From CAVPCY01 sp963770765 (GTDB lineage: Bacteria; Actinomycetota; Coriobacteriia; Anaerosomatales; PHET01), in contig CAVYQS010000007.1 in NCBI GenBank assembly GCA_963770765.1, forward strand, positions 186,001-250,000: DNA of 64,000 nt. The letters are read 5' to 3'. Made by a program: the position numbers and the translations under genes. Position 1 is the stretch's first letter; the number at the start of each line of letters is the position of its first letter. Shown one piece after another: positions 27,106 to 34,711 of the stretch. The notes beneath the pieces are model-generated. The model did no database searches. It saw only the letters and a list, made by a program, of their open reading frames with translations, and was not told the origin of the DNA.

Positions 27106-27138
27106 CCGACCGCGGTACTAGCGGTCGGCCAGTGGCCG
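27106..27138 (-). promoter_or_regulatory. Mutually exclusive hairpins of the proposed met attenuator
   Basis: Reading the transcript, hairpin A pairs CGGCC with GGCCG (27134-27138 with 27126-27130). Hairpin B pairs CCGACCGC with GCGGTCGG (27121-27128 with 27106-27113), a perfect 8-bp stem. They share bases 27126-27128, so only one can form. The leader stop codon lies in the loop of B. No U-tract follows B, so it is not a standard intrinsic terminator; the read-out may be Rho or translation initiation of metY 49 nt downstream. Confidence 0.6.
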
Positions 27139-27222
27139 CCCGGATCCGGCGCACGCGCCGATAGACCCGGGCTGGGTCATCACCATGTCCATCATCATCA
27201 CGAACTCAGACGTGCGTACCAT
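27118..27222 (-). CDS. Methionine-rich leader peptide upstream of metYXW (34 aa)
   Basis: A short ORF reads MVRTSEFVMMMDMVM and then 19 residues of Gly, Pro, Arg and Ala before a TAG. Six of the first 15 codons are ATG. It sits in the 5' untranslated region of the methionine operon, about 70 nt after a predicted transcription start and 60 nt before metY. A perfect AAGGAGGT is centred about 18 nt before the ATG, a little far but the strongest site nearby. Clustered codons for the end product just before alternative hairpins are the hallmark of ribosome-mediated attenuation. Confidence 0.65.
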   Translation of the reverse strand: MVRTSEFVMMMDMVMTQPGSIGACAGSGRPLADR

Positions 27223-27284
27223 GACTGCTCGATCACACCTCCTTTGCGCTGACTCGGGGCCGCCGGAGGGCGACCACACCATGC

Positions 27285-27324
27285 AGGTTCCGTGAACCTT
27301 AAGACGGTCCGACGGGAGCGTCAA
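27285..27324 (-). promoter_or_regulatory. metYXW promoter with palindromic operator on the -10
   Basis: On the minus strand, -35 TTGACG (27319-27324) and -10 TAAGGT (27296-27301) are 17 bp apart, a good housekeeping-sigma promoter. A palindrome, AGGTTC-ACG-GAACCT (27285-27299), starts in the -10 and covers the likely transcription start, a typical repressor position. The leader ORF begins about 65-70 nt downstream. Confidence 0.65.
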
Positions 27325-27494
27325 GGGGGTAATGCGCACCCAGAAAGCGGGGTTTGCGCACTCGATCGTCGACGCCCGTGAACCGGCCATGACCCGCAGT
27401 GGTCGCTTCGAGTCATGCCGGCGCCCCGTACCCCTCCGAACAGTCGAAGGCGTATCCTCGACTCACTCCATGGCACAACCGAAAGGCACATCAC

Positions 27495-28084
27495 ATGAAG
27501 AAGCGACTCGGTCCGGTGGAACGCTTGTATCCGATGCCGTGCCCGCTCGTCGTGGGCGGCACGATGGAGCACGCCGACACGCTCGCTGTGGCGTGGATCA
27601 ACATCGTCTCCTCCACGCCACCCGACGGTCGCGATGGGGCTTCGCGAGTCCCGATACACCCTCGGGCTCATCCGCAGGCAACGGCAGCTTCACGGTGAAC
27701 GTGCCCACCACTGCGATGGCCGCGCAGGTGGACGTCTGCGGGACCACCAACGGGCGGACCACCGACAAGTTCGCGCTCACGGGACTCACGCTTGCACCAT
27801 CGTCGCTCGTCGAGACGCCGCTGATCGAGCAGTGCCCGTTCAACCTGGAGTGTCGAGTCACCCAAGAAGTCCAGGTGGGCAGCTACGTCGTCGTCATCGG
27901 CGAGATCGTTGAGGCGCACGCCGAGGAGGACATCCTCAGCGATTCCGAAGGCACTATCGTCGACGTCGCCGCTCTCGACCCTCTCATCTACATCGCAGGT
28001 TCGCGCGAGTACCGAGGCATCGGCGCGAAGGTCGCGGATGCGTACTCAGTCGGCAAGACGCTCACCGGCGACGCCACCGACTAA
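27495..28084 (+). pseudogene. Flavin reductase-family protein, two +1 frame breaks
   Basis: This is an FMN-binding split-barrel protein of the flavin reductase/flavoredoxin type. It reads MKKRLGPVERLYPMPCPLVVGG and AVAWINIVSSTPP, then (next frame) VAMGLRESRYTLGLIR, then (third frame) GSFTVNVPTTAM and onward to the stop. The first two segments form the FMN-binding strand pair seen in the family. Single extra bases near 27624 and 27676 explain the shifts; without them the gene is 195 codons, the usual size. The ATG has AAAGG 8 nt upstream. Electrons would come from NAD(P)H or a ferredoxin; the partner is unknown. Confidence 0.8.
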
Positions 28085-28106
28085 TCCTTACTATTCTTGT
28101 CGTGAT

Positions 28107-28148
28107 TTGACCTGCGTCAAATACATGACTGATTAAGTCAGGTATCTT
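28107..28148 (+). promoter_or_regulatory. FNR/DNR-like box and promoter of the DUF438 gene
   Basis: TTGAC-CTGC-GTCAA (28107-28120) is a perfect FNR/CRP-family dyad, closest to the NO-responsive DNR/NnrR form. A -10-like TATCTT lies at 28143-28148, which places the box about 41.5 bp before the expected transcription start, the class II activator position. A second palindrome, TGACT-GATTA-AGTCA (28126-28140), lies between them. Confidence 0.65.
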
Positions 28149-28183
28149 CTCGGGTAACGACCTCTCCGGGAGGGAGACCCGAC

Positions 28184-29644
28184 ATGAACATCTCGCTATC
28201 CACGACGGTCCACCAGCTGCTCGAGAGCTACCCCTACCTGCTTGAGTGGCTTGTGGCCTACGCCCCGGACTTCAAGAAGCTCCAGAATCCGGTCCTTCGC
28301 GCCACCGTGGCTCGCGCTGCAACGCTCGAGACCGCCGCCTCGATGGCCGAGGTCCCCGCCGACAGGTTCCTCGACGATATCCGTACGGCGATCGCACAGC
28401 ACGAGATCGCCGCCGAGGAGAGCGCAGGCGCGCCCTCCCCCGAGGTCGACGAGGCCACGAGGGCCGCTCGGCAGGAGACGCTCAAAGCGCTCATCCACAA
28501 GCTGCACGACGGCGCTGCCGTCGACGATGTGAAGGCCGAGTTCGACAGACTCGTCGCCGACGTGGACTCCGCCGAGATCGCGCGCATGGAGCAGGCGCTC
28601 ATCGCCGAGGGCATGCCGGTCGAGGACGTGATGCGCCTGTGCGACGTGCACGTCTCGGTGTTCAAGGAGGCGCTCGAGGAGAAGCCCGACGCGACGGTCG
28701 CCGCAGGTCATCCGATCGACGCGTACCAGCGAGAGAACGTCGTGGTGGGCGAGATCACCGCGACCCTGCGCTCGGCAGTCGAGGGGCTGGCAGCGGGCGC
28801 ACCCACCGACGTGCTTCTCGGCGTCATCAGCTCTGAGCTGGAGCGGCTTGCAGAGGTCGACGTTCACTACACGCGCAAGGAGCACCAGCTGTTCCCCGCG
28901 CTGGAGGCGCACGGCGTCGAGGGCCCGACCAAAGTCATGTGGGGGCTCGATGACGACATCCGCGGCCGCATCCGCACCGCCCGGGCACTGGCCGCTGGCC
29001 GCGACATCGCCTCGCTGACCGCGATGCTGCCTGAACTGCTCACGATGGTGGACGATATGGTCTACAAGGAAGAGAAGATCCTGTTCACCACGGCCCTGCA
29101 GGTCGTCACCGACGACGAGTGGGAGCATATCGCCGCGGGCGACCCGGAGATCGGATACGCGTGGGTGGAAGGCCCTGCCGGCGACGCCGCGCGTGCGGCC
29201 GCCGCAACCGCTGCACCGGTCGGGTCCGAACTCGGGGGCGCGATGCTGCTTCCCCTGGTGACCGGCGCACTCACCCTCGAGCAGCTCAACATCATGCTCA
29301 CGGCGCTTCCGTTCGACGTCTCCTTCGTCGACGAGGAGGACCGGGTGCGGTTCTACTCGGAAGGTGAGCGGGTCTTCCCTCGCTCCCCATCAGCGATCGG
29401 CCGTTTGGTGCGCAACTGCCACCCGCCCAAGAGCCTCGCGAAAGTCGAGGAGATCCTCGCGGCGTTCAAGGCCGGCGAGAAAGACACCGCCGAGTTCTGG
29501 ATCGAGATGGGACCGCGCTTCATCCACATCCGCTACTTCGCGATGCGGGACTCCGAAGGTGCGTACAGGGGCTGCCTCGAGGTGGTCCATGACGCTACGC
29601 ACGTCCGCTCACTCGAGGGCAACCGGCGTCTCGTGAACTGGTAG
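28184..29644 (+). CDS. DUF438 / hemerythrin / PAS sensor protein
   Basis: This is a 486-residue cytoplasmic protein with an N-terminal DUF1858-like segment (LLESYPYLLEWLVAYAPDFKKLQNP), a DUF438 region near residues 90-165 (LKALIHKLHDGA), a hemerythrin-like helical bundle with conserved His and Glu (HYTRKEHQLFPALEAHGVEGPTKVMW cut across the ligands, and VYKEEKILF), and a C-terminal PAS domain (DVSFVDEEDRVRFYSEGERVFPRSPSAIGR). Proteins of this layout are linked to oxygen or NO response. The ATG has GGGAGGGAG upstream. An FNR-like box in its promoter supports control by oxygen or NO. Confidence 0.88.
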   Translation: MNISLSTTVHQLLESYPYLLEWLVAYAPDFKKLQNPVLRATVARAATLETAASMAEVPADRFLDDIRTAIAQHEIAAEESAGAPSPEVDEATRAARQETLKALIHKLHDGAAVDDVKAEFDRLVADVDSAEIARMEQALIAEGMPVEDVMRLCDVHVSVFKEALEEKPDATVAAGHPIDAYQRENVVVGEITATLRSAVEGLAAGAPTDVLLGVISSELERLAEVDVHYTRKEHQLFPALEAHGVEGPTKVMWGLDDDIRGRIRTARALAAGRDIASLTAMLPELLTMVDDMVYKEEKILFTTALQVVTDDEWEHIAAGDPEIGYAWVEGPAGDAARAAAATAAPVGSELGGAMLLPLVTGALTLEQLNIMLTALPFDVSFVDEEDRVRFYSEGERVFPRSPSAIGRLVRNCHPPKSLAKVEEILAAFKAGEKDTAEFWIEMGPRFIHIRYFAMRDSEGAYRGCLEVVHDATHVRSLEGNRRLVNW

Positions 29645-29659
29645 CGCGCGTGAGCGGCT

Positions 29660-30160
29660 CTAGAAGTCACGTGCGCGCACTGCCCTGAAACGGAGCACGA
29701 GGACGAGCGCCAGCGCAAGAGCGCCGAGAGCGGCCACGCCCTTCTCGGGCGAGATCGGGCGTTCGACCGGTTCCGAAGGCGCGAGCACCCGGACCTCCGA
29801 CGCGTGAACGTCGAGATCGCCGCCGTGCTGCGTGCAGGCGATGTTGAGCACCCCCGTCACCTCGACGCGCGTGCCGGTTCTCGACCACTCGCCAAAGCCG
29901 TCGATGCCGGCGAACAACTCGGGATCCGCCACCACCCCAACGGCCGTCGCGCCCTCAAGCACGTTGACCCACCGCTGGCCGGCAGGTGCACGCAGCGAAT
30001 CGCCGATGGCCTCGCCGGTGAAGACGATGACTACGCCGTCGAGATCGGGGTCCGCCTGCGCGATGGTCGCGGTGTCGATCCGCATAGGTGCGGCGAACGC
30101 GAATCCGGGGGCCACCATGAGCAGCACCAGTGCGATGCAGAGGGTGTGGAGTCTTCGCAT
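29660..30160 (-). CDS. Secreted or membrane-anchored protein with possible OB fold, coupled to trkH
   Basis: This is a 166-residue protein with a signal peptide (LHTLCIALVLLMVAPGFAFA), a 100-residue beta-rich domain (VVIVFTGEAIGDSL, RWVNVLEGATAVGVVAD, RVEVTGVLN) that looks like an OB fold, and a C-terminal membrane helix (VAALGALALALVLVLRF) with a basic tail. So it is probably anchored with the domain outside. Its start overlaps the trkH stop as TGATG, tying it to potassium uptake. I know no described Trk partner like it. Confidence 0.7.
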   Translation of the reverse strand: MRRLHTLCIALVLLMVAPGFAFAAPMRIDTATIAQADPDLDGVVIVFTGEAIGDSLRAPAGQRWVNVLEGATAVGVVADPELFAGIDGFGEWSRTGTRVEVTGVLNIACTQHGGDLDVHASEVRVLAPSEPVERPISPEKGVAALGALALALVLVLRFRAVRARDF

Positions 30161-31677
30161 CAGGAAGCCCTGCGCCTTCGGGGGAACAACGATGTGACCA
30201 CTCCGACCGCGAGGACGAACAGGGCGATGAACTCGAGCCGTCCCGCCCACATCTGAAGCATGTAGACGACCTTGAGCATCAAGGGCATCGTGGGCGCCGT
30301 GATGCCGGCGGTCAGCCCCACATTGGCGGTCGCCGAGATCGACTCGAAGAGGGCGACGTCGACCGGAAAGCCGTATGCGGCGCCGATCAGACCGCCGGTA
30401 ACGTAGGTGAAGAAGTAGAGGATGAACAGCGTCATCGCCGACGCCGTGACCTCGGGGGTCAGGACCCGCTCGGTGAGGTGGTGAAAGCGCGTGCGTACGA
30501 TCGCGCTGTCCGGAGCGAGAGCGCGGCGGACGCCGTCCAGTATCGACTTGAAGATCAGCCCGATGCGCAGCGCCTTGATCCCACCCGCCGTCGAGGACAC
30601 CGCGCCGCCGGCCGCCATGGCAAGGAGGACGGCCATGAATGCGCTGGCCGACAGCGTCGACTGCCACTGCGCGGCATAGAGCGTCTGATGGCCCGTCCCC
30701 GAGTGCGCCGAGATGACATGGTAGGCACCCTTGCGCACGATCTCCCACGGGCCGTTGAGCAGCGGCGCCAGAGCCATACCCACGGCGGCGAAGGCGGTGA
30801 GGACCACCATGTTGATCGCGAGGGTCCGGGTCTCGATGTTCTGAAAGATCTCGCCGGGGTCGCCCCGCCAGATGTCGGCGTGAAGGTTGAAGTTGAGGGT
30901 GCCGGCCAGCATCAGCATCACCGTCAGAAACTCGAAGATCGGCGAGTGGTAGTACAGGGCGTTCATGGACTGCGGCGCGAAGCCGCCCGTGTCGTAGGCG
31001 GCGACCGTGATCCAGAACGCGTGCAGGAAGCCCCGCACCCCGGACATGCCGGCCCAGAGGTTGAAGATGAACAGAGCGGCGGTCCCCAAGGACACGAAGA
31101 CCGCGGTCACGAACCATATGAAGCGTGTCGTGTGCATGACGTTGGGGAGGATCTTCTCGTCTCTGCCCTCCGCGACATAGAGGGAGACCGCCCCGCCGCG
31201 CTTCCCGAACGCGAACGACAGCGCTGCGACCACGATCCCCTGACCTCCGATGAGATGGGTCAGGTGCCGCCACATGTTGTGGGCGTGGCTCATGTGGTCC
31301 AAGTCGATGACGACGGTGAGCCCTGAGGTCGTGAAGCCCGAGACCGAATCGAACAGTGCGTCGATGTAGCTCGCGTAGTTGCCGCTCAAAGACAGGGGTA
31401 TCGCTGCCACCAGTGAGGCGAGCAGCCATCCCAATGCCGCGACCAGCATGCCTTGGCGTCTGTTGACACCGGCCGGCCGTGGGTCGGCCAGCATCAGCGC
31501 CACGCCGATCGCGAGAGTGAACGAGATGCCCATCAGGTAGTCGAGCGCGGGATCCCACTCGGCGAGCAGCACCGCCGTCGCCAGCGGCACCACCATGGTG
31601 ATCGCGATGCCAACCGCGAGGACGCCGAGATAGTGCGCGACCACCCGTGCGTCCCCTATCCGCAGCCGGACCCACAT
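30160..31677 (-). CDS. trkH: Trk-type potassium uptake membrane subunit
   Basis: This is a 505-residue channel subunit with four pore repeats. The selectivity-filter segments are SVSGFTTSGLTV, AYDTGGFAP, SAHSGTGHQ and ATANVGLTAG, each with the conserved filter Gly. It would import potassium using a cytoplasmic TrkA gate, which is not in the window. The ATG at 31677 lies 6 nt after a 42-residue membrane protein gene, and its stop overlaps the next gene. The three look like one operon. Confidence 0.93.
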   Translation of the reverse strand: MWVRLRIGDARVVAHYLGVLAVGIAITMVVPLATAVLLAEWDPALDYLMGISFTLAIGVALMLADPRPAGVNRRQGMLVAALGWLLASLVAAIPLSLSGNYASYIDALFDSVSGFTTSGLTVVIDLDHMSHAHNMWRHLTHLIGGQGIVVAALSFAFGKRGGAVSLYVAEGRDEKILPNVMHTTRFIWFVTAVFVSLGTAALFIFNLWAGMSGVRGFLHAFWITVAAYDTGGFAPQSMNALYYHSPIFEFLTVMLMLAGTLNFNLHADIWRGDPGEIFQNIETRTLAINMVVLTAFAAVGMALAPLLNGPWEIVRKGAYHVISAHSGTGHQTLYAAQWQSTLSASAFMAVLLAMAAGGAVSSTAGGIKALRIGLIFKSILDGVRRALAPDSAIVRTRFHHLTERVLTPEVTASAMTLFILYFFTYVTGGLIGAAYGFPVDVALFESISATANVGLTAGITAPTMPLMLKVVYMLQMWAGRLEFIALFVLAVGVVTSLFPRRRRAS

Positions 31678-31683
31678 CGCGGT

Positions 31684-31812
31684 CTACCCGACCAGCCACG
31701 ACACGAGGAATGACACCGCGATCAGGAGGATGACGAATCCCGCCAGTACACCGAGTTCCACGAGGAGCCCCTCGACCCAGTGCTTGTACGGACTGTGATA
31801 TCGCCTCTCCAC
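31684..31812 (-). CDS. Small single-span membrane protein upstream of trkH (42 aa)
   Basis: A 43-codon ORF begins with GTG, reads VERRYHSPYKHWVEGL, and continues into one strong hydrophobic helix (VLAGFVILLIAVSFLVSWLVG) ending in TAG. GAGGAGAGG lies 5 nt before the GTG, a near-ideal ribosome-binding site. The basic N terminus predicts N-in topology. It ends 6 nt before trkH. Size and placement recall small auxiliary subunits such as KdpF, but no sequence match is claimed. Confidence 0.7.
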   Translation of the reverse strand: MERRYHSPYKHWVEGLLVELGVLAGFVILLIAVSFLVSWLVG

Positions 31813-31914
31813 TCACGCCTCTCCTCGTTTGAGTGCACTCGGGACAGGATACTCGTCGCCACCCATTGGACAAAGCGCTGGACGCACAGCGCTCACAAGC
31901 GTATCTCTAGCTAC

Positions 31915-33153
31915 ATGCGCGACAGACGGCTTCTCATCATCTTCTTCGTGGTGCTCGTGGACATGCTGTCGTTCAGCATCGTCTTGCCCCTGCTCCCCTA
32001 TCTGGCCGACAGTCTCGGCGCGACGCCCTTCCAGATCGGGTTGCTGAGCGCGATGTACCCCATCTTCCAGTTCGTCGGCGCGCCGATCCTGGGACGCCTG
32101 TCGGACCGCTACGGTCGCAAGCCGGTACTCATCGCGAGCATACTCGGCACGGTGGCCGGATTCGTCGTCCTGGCCACTGCCCAGTCCTTGTGGATCCTGT
32201 TCATCAGCCGCGCGATCGACGGTATCACCGGCGGAAACATCAGCGTCGCGCAGGCGTACATCTCGGACGTGACCAAGCCCGAGGAGCGCGGCAAGGCGCT
32301 CGGCATGATCGGCGCCGCCTTCGGCCTGGGGTTCATTCTGGGACCGGTGACGGGCGGGTTGCTCTCAGGCGTGAGCTATGCGGCGCCTGCATGGCTGGGC
32401 GCGCTCCTTGCCGCCACCAACGTGGTGCTCGTGGCGCTGTTCGTGCCCGAGTCGCTCACCGTCGAGGACAAGGCCCGGCTCGCGGCACGCGCGCGCAACG
32501 GGTTCGATGTGGGAGCGATCGGTGAAGCGCTCCGGCACAAGCGGGTCGGCCCCCTGCTGTCCATCCGCTTCCTGATCGGACTGAGCTTCGGCATCTTCGA
32601 GAGCGGCTTCGCCCTGTGGGCCCTCGCGGCCCTTGGGCTGAGTGCGCGAGTGAACTCGTTCGTCCTCGCCTATGTGGGAGTGCTCTCGGTGTTCATGCAG
32701 GCGTTCCTGATCGGCAGGCTCACGAAGCGATGGTCCGACGACCGCCTGTTGATCGTGTCGCTCGGTGCCGCCACCGTCGCGCTCACGGTGTGGGGATTCG
32801 TGCCCTCACTCACGTTGCTCCTCGTGGTGATGCCGCTGTTGTCGTTCGGGCTGGCCGTGAGCAACACCATCTCAACGAGCGCACTCACCAAGGCGGTCCA
32901 CCGCGACGAAGTGGGCGGCATCCTGGGGCTCAGCACATCGATCCAGGCGATGACCCGCATCCCGGGTCCGATCCTGGCAGGCGCGCTGATCGACTACACG
33001 ACCACGTGGGCGCCCGGCGTGGTAGCTGGCGCGATAACCGCCGCGAGCGCGCTGATCGCCGGATTCGCTTTGTGCTGGCGGCCGGGAGACGGCGGCTGCG
33101 AAGACGAACCGCTGCTCGGTGCACCGAGCGAGGCCGCGGCCGTCGACCACTGA
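31915..33153 (+). CDS. MFS transporter, TetA-like drug/proton antiporter group
   Basis: This is a 412-residue twelve-helix major facilitator. Helix 1 carries VVLVDMLSFSIVLPLLPYLADSLG, close to the TetA/DHA1 group, and motif A is GRLSDRYGRKPVL between helices 2 and 3. GLGFILGPVTGGLL matches motif C of antiporters. The substrate is not determinable. The ATG at 31915 begins the first helix; no clear ribosome-binding site precedes it, so a leaderless or weakly translated mRNA is possible. It diverges from the trkH operon. Confidence 0.87.
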   Translation: MRDRRLLIIFFVVLVDMLSFSIVLPLLPYLADSLGATPFQIGLLSAMYPIFQFVGAPILGRLSDRYGRKPVLIASILGTVAGFVVLATAQSLWILFISRAIDGITGGNISVAQAYISDVTKPEERGKALGMIGAAFGLGFILGPVTGGLLSGVSYAAPAWLGALLAATNVVLVALFVPESLTVEDKARLAARARNGFDVGAIGEALRHKRVGPLLSIRFLIGLSFGIFESGFALWALAALGLSARVNSFVLAYVGVLSVFMQAFLIGRLTKRWSDDRLLIVSLGAATVALTVWGFVPSLTLLLVVMPLLSFGLAVSNTISTSALTKAVHRDEVGGILGLSTSIQAMTRIPGPILAGALIDYTTTWAPGVVAGAITAASALIAGFALCWRPGDGGCEDEPLLGAPSEAAAVDH

Positions 33154-33184
33154 ACCGGCAGCGGATGTCGCCGAAAGGCGCGGG

Positions 33185-34465
33185 CTACGCTGCGCGGCTC
33201 ACGTCTTCGACCTCAGGCACCACCAGGTGCGCCCGGGGGGCGGGCGGCTTCGTCGCGAAGGTCAGTCCGGCGGCCACGACGCACAACGCGGCTGCTATCG
33301 CGTAGGCGAAGCCGTACGTCCCGGTGGAGTCCACGATCGACCCGGCGGTCATGGAGCCGAAGACCCCACCCACTCCCCATGCGGTGAAGACGAGCCCGTA
33401 GTTGACGCCGAGATTCTTGGTGCCGAAGTACTCGGCCGTCGTCGACGGGAACAGCGATAGGTTCGCTCCGTAGCAGAAGCCGATCGCCGCGGCGGCGGGC
33501 ACCAGCGCGGTCGCGGTACCCGCGATCGACAGCACGCCCATCATCACGGCTTGGGCCACGAAGACGGCGAACATCGTCTTGGTCCCACCGATCCTGTCCG
33601 CCACCATGCCGGCGACCACGCGTCCGCCGGCGTTGCCTATCGCCAGCACGGCGACGAGCAGGAAGCCCAGGTCGACCGAGACCAACTGTGCCGCCGCGAT
33701 CTTGGCCATGTGACCGATTATCATGAGCCCCGCGAACGCCGAGAAGGCATACATCGCCCACAGCAGCCTGAACTGACGCGTACCGACCATCTCGCGCCAC
33801 TCGTAGTCATCGATCGCGCGAGGGACCCGCGCGCTGTGGCGTGTGAGACGGGGCGCAAGCGGCACGTAACCGGCCGGCGGGTTCACCAGCAGCTGCGCGA
33901 GCAGCACCGTCGCGACCAGGAAGGCCACTCCGAGCACGCGGAAGGTCCCGGATATCTGCTGCGTGGCGAGCAGCCAGCTCGTGAGCGGAGCGATGTAGAC
34001 GCTCGCGAGGCCGAAGCCGGCCACGACCACACCGGTGACGAGGCCCTTGCGGCTGGGGTGGAACCACTTCACTGCGGCCGGGGTCGCCGCGGCGTATCCG
34101 AATCCGATCCCAAAACCCGTGAGCACACCGAAGCCCAGTGTGATGGGCAGCGTGAACTCGGGCGTGGCGAAGCTCGCCACGATCATCCCCACACCGCACA
34201 TCGCCCCACCGATCGTCGCGACGATGCGGGGGCCGAAGCGGTCCTGAGCCCGGCCTGCGAACACCATCGACACGGCGAAGACCCCCACGGCGATCGCATA
34301 GGGAAGGCTCGCTTGCCCGGAGCCCCAGCCCCAGCCGTTCTCGGCGACAGGTTTGGAGAGCGACTTCGCGATCACGCTCCAGGAGTAGAGCACGCCCAGA
34401 GCCAAGTTGATGCCCAGACCAGCGGCCGCTACGAGCCATGCTCGCGCCGAGATAGACCGTGCCAT
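33185..34465 (-). CDS. OFA-family MFS transporter (oxalate/formate antiporter-like)
   Basis: This is a 426-residue twelve-helix permease. The N terminus LGINLALGVLYSWSVIAKSL and the motif AGRAQDRFGPRIV are typical of the OFA (oxalate/formate) group, as are GFGIGFGYAAATPAAVKWF and FPSTTAEYFGTKNLGVNYGL. Family members exchange monocarboxylates or dicarboxylates; the substrate here is unknown. The ATG at 34465 has GGAGGAC 9 nt upstream. It converges with the TetA-like gene. Confidence 0.9.
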   Translation of the reverse strand: MARSISARAWLVAAAGLGINLALGVLYSWSVIAKSLSKPVAENGWGWGSGQASLPYAIAVGVFAVSMVFAGRAQDRFGPRIVATIGGAMCGVGMIVASFATPEFTLPITLGFGVLTGFGIGFGYAAATPAAVKWFHPSRKGLVTGVVVAGFGLASVYIAPLTSWLLATQQISGTFRVLGVAFLVATVLLAQLLVNPPAGYVPLAPRLTRHSARVPRAIDDYEWREMVGTRQFRLLWAMYAFSAFAGLMIIGHMAKIAAAQLVSVDLGFLLVAVLAIGNAGGRVVAGMVADRIGGTKTMFAVFVAQAVMMGVLSIAGTATALVPAAAAIGFCYGANLSLFPSTTAEYFGTKNLGVNYGLVFTAWGVGGVFGSMTAGSIVDSTGTYGFAYAIAAALCVVAAGLTFATKPPAPRAHLVVPEVEDVSRAA

Positions 34466-34711
34466 GCAGGACGTCCTCCGTCGTGTCCGTATCCCACCCA
34501 TACGTGCGGAGTGCCCGGTCCGTGTCCGTCGGTTCAGGCTGCACGCACATTCCTCGGAAGTATCGCCCAGGATGCTCGCGTCGCGCAGCACCGAACCGGG
34601 TGAACGGTCTGTCGGAGAGCGCGAGCGGCTCGCACGCGCTACGAACGTGAAGCGGGGCGTCGGCGCTTCGTCTGCCGACGCCCCGCGATCGAACATACCG
34701 AGAGTGCGGCG
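34466..34711. other. Gap between cydB and the OFA transporter gene
   Basis: These 246 nt hold the terminator of cydAB (34652-34686) and presumably the promoter of the OFA gene. I see no ORF with coding character and could not assign a confident promoter. Confidence 0.6.
34652..34686 (-). terminator. Hairpin terminator downstream of cydB
   Basis: A perfect 13-bp stem, GCGGGGCGTCGGC with its complement, around a 9-nt loop lies 25 nt after the cydB stop. The bases after it on the minus strand (TTCACGTTCG) are only moderately T-rich. Confidence 0.75.

Noticed and set aside
27058..27295. SAM riboswitch upstream of metY
   Set aside because: I looked for SAM-I and SAM-IV core motifs and did not see them; the Met-rich ORF explains the conserved-looking structure better. 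A covariance search would settle it.
29660..31873. One 737-codon minus ORF over the trkH region
   Set aside because: Only its last 166 codons look like protein; the rest is out of frame with trkH.
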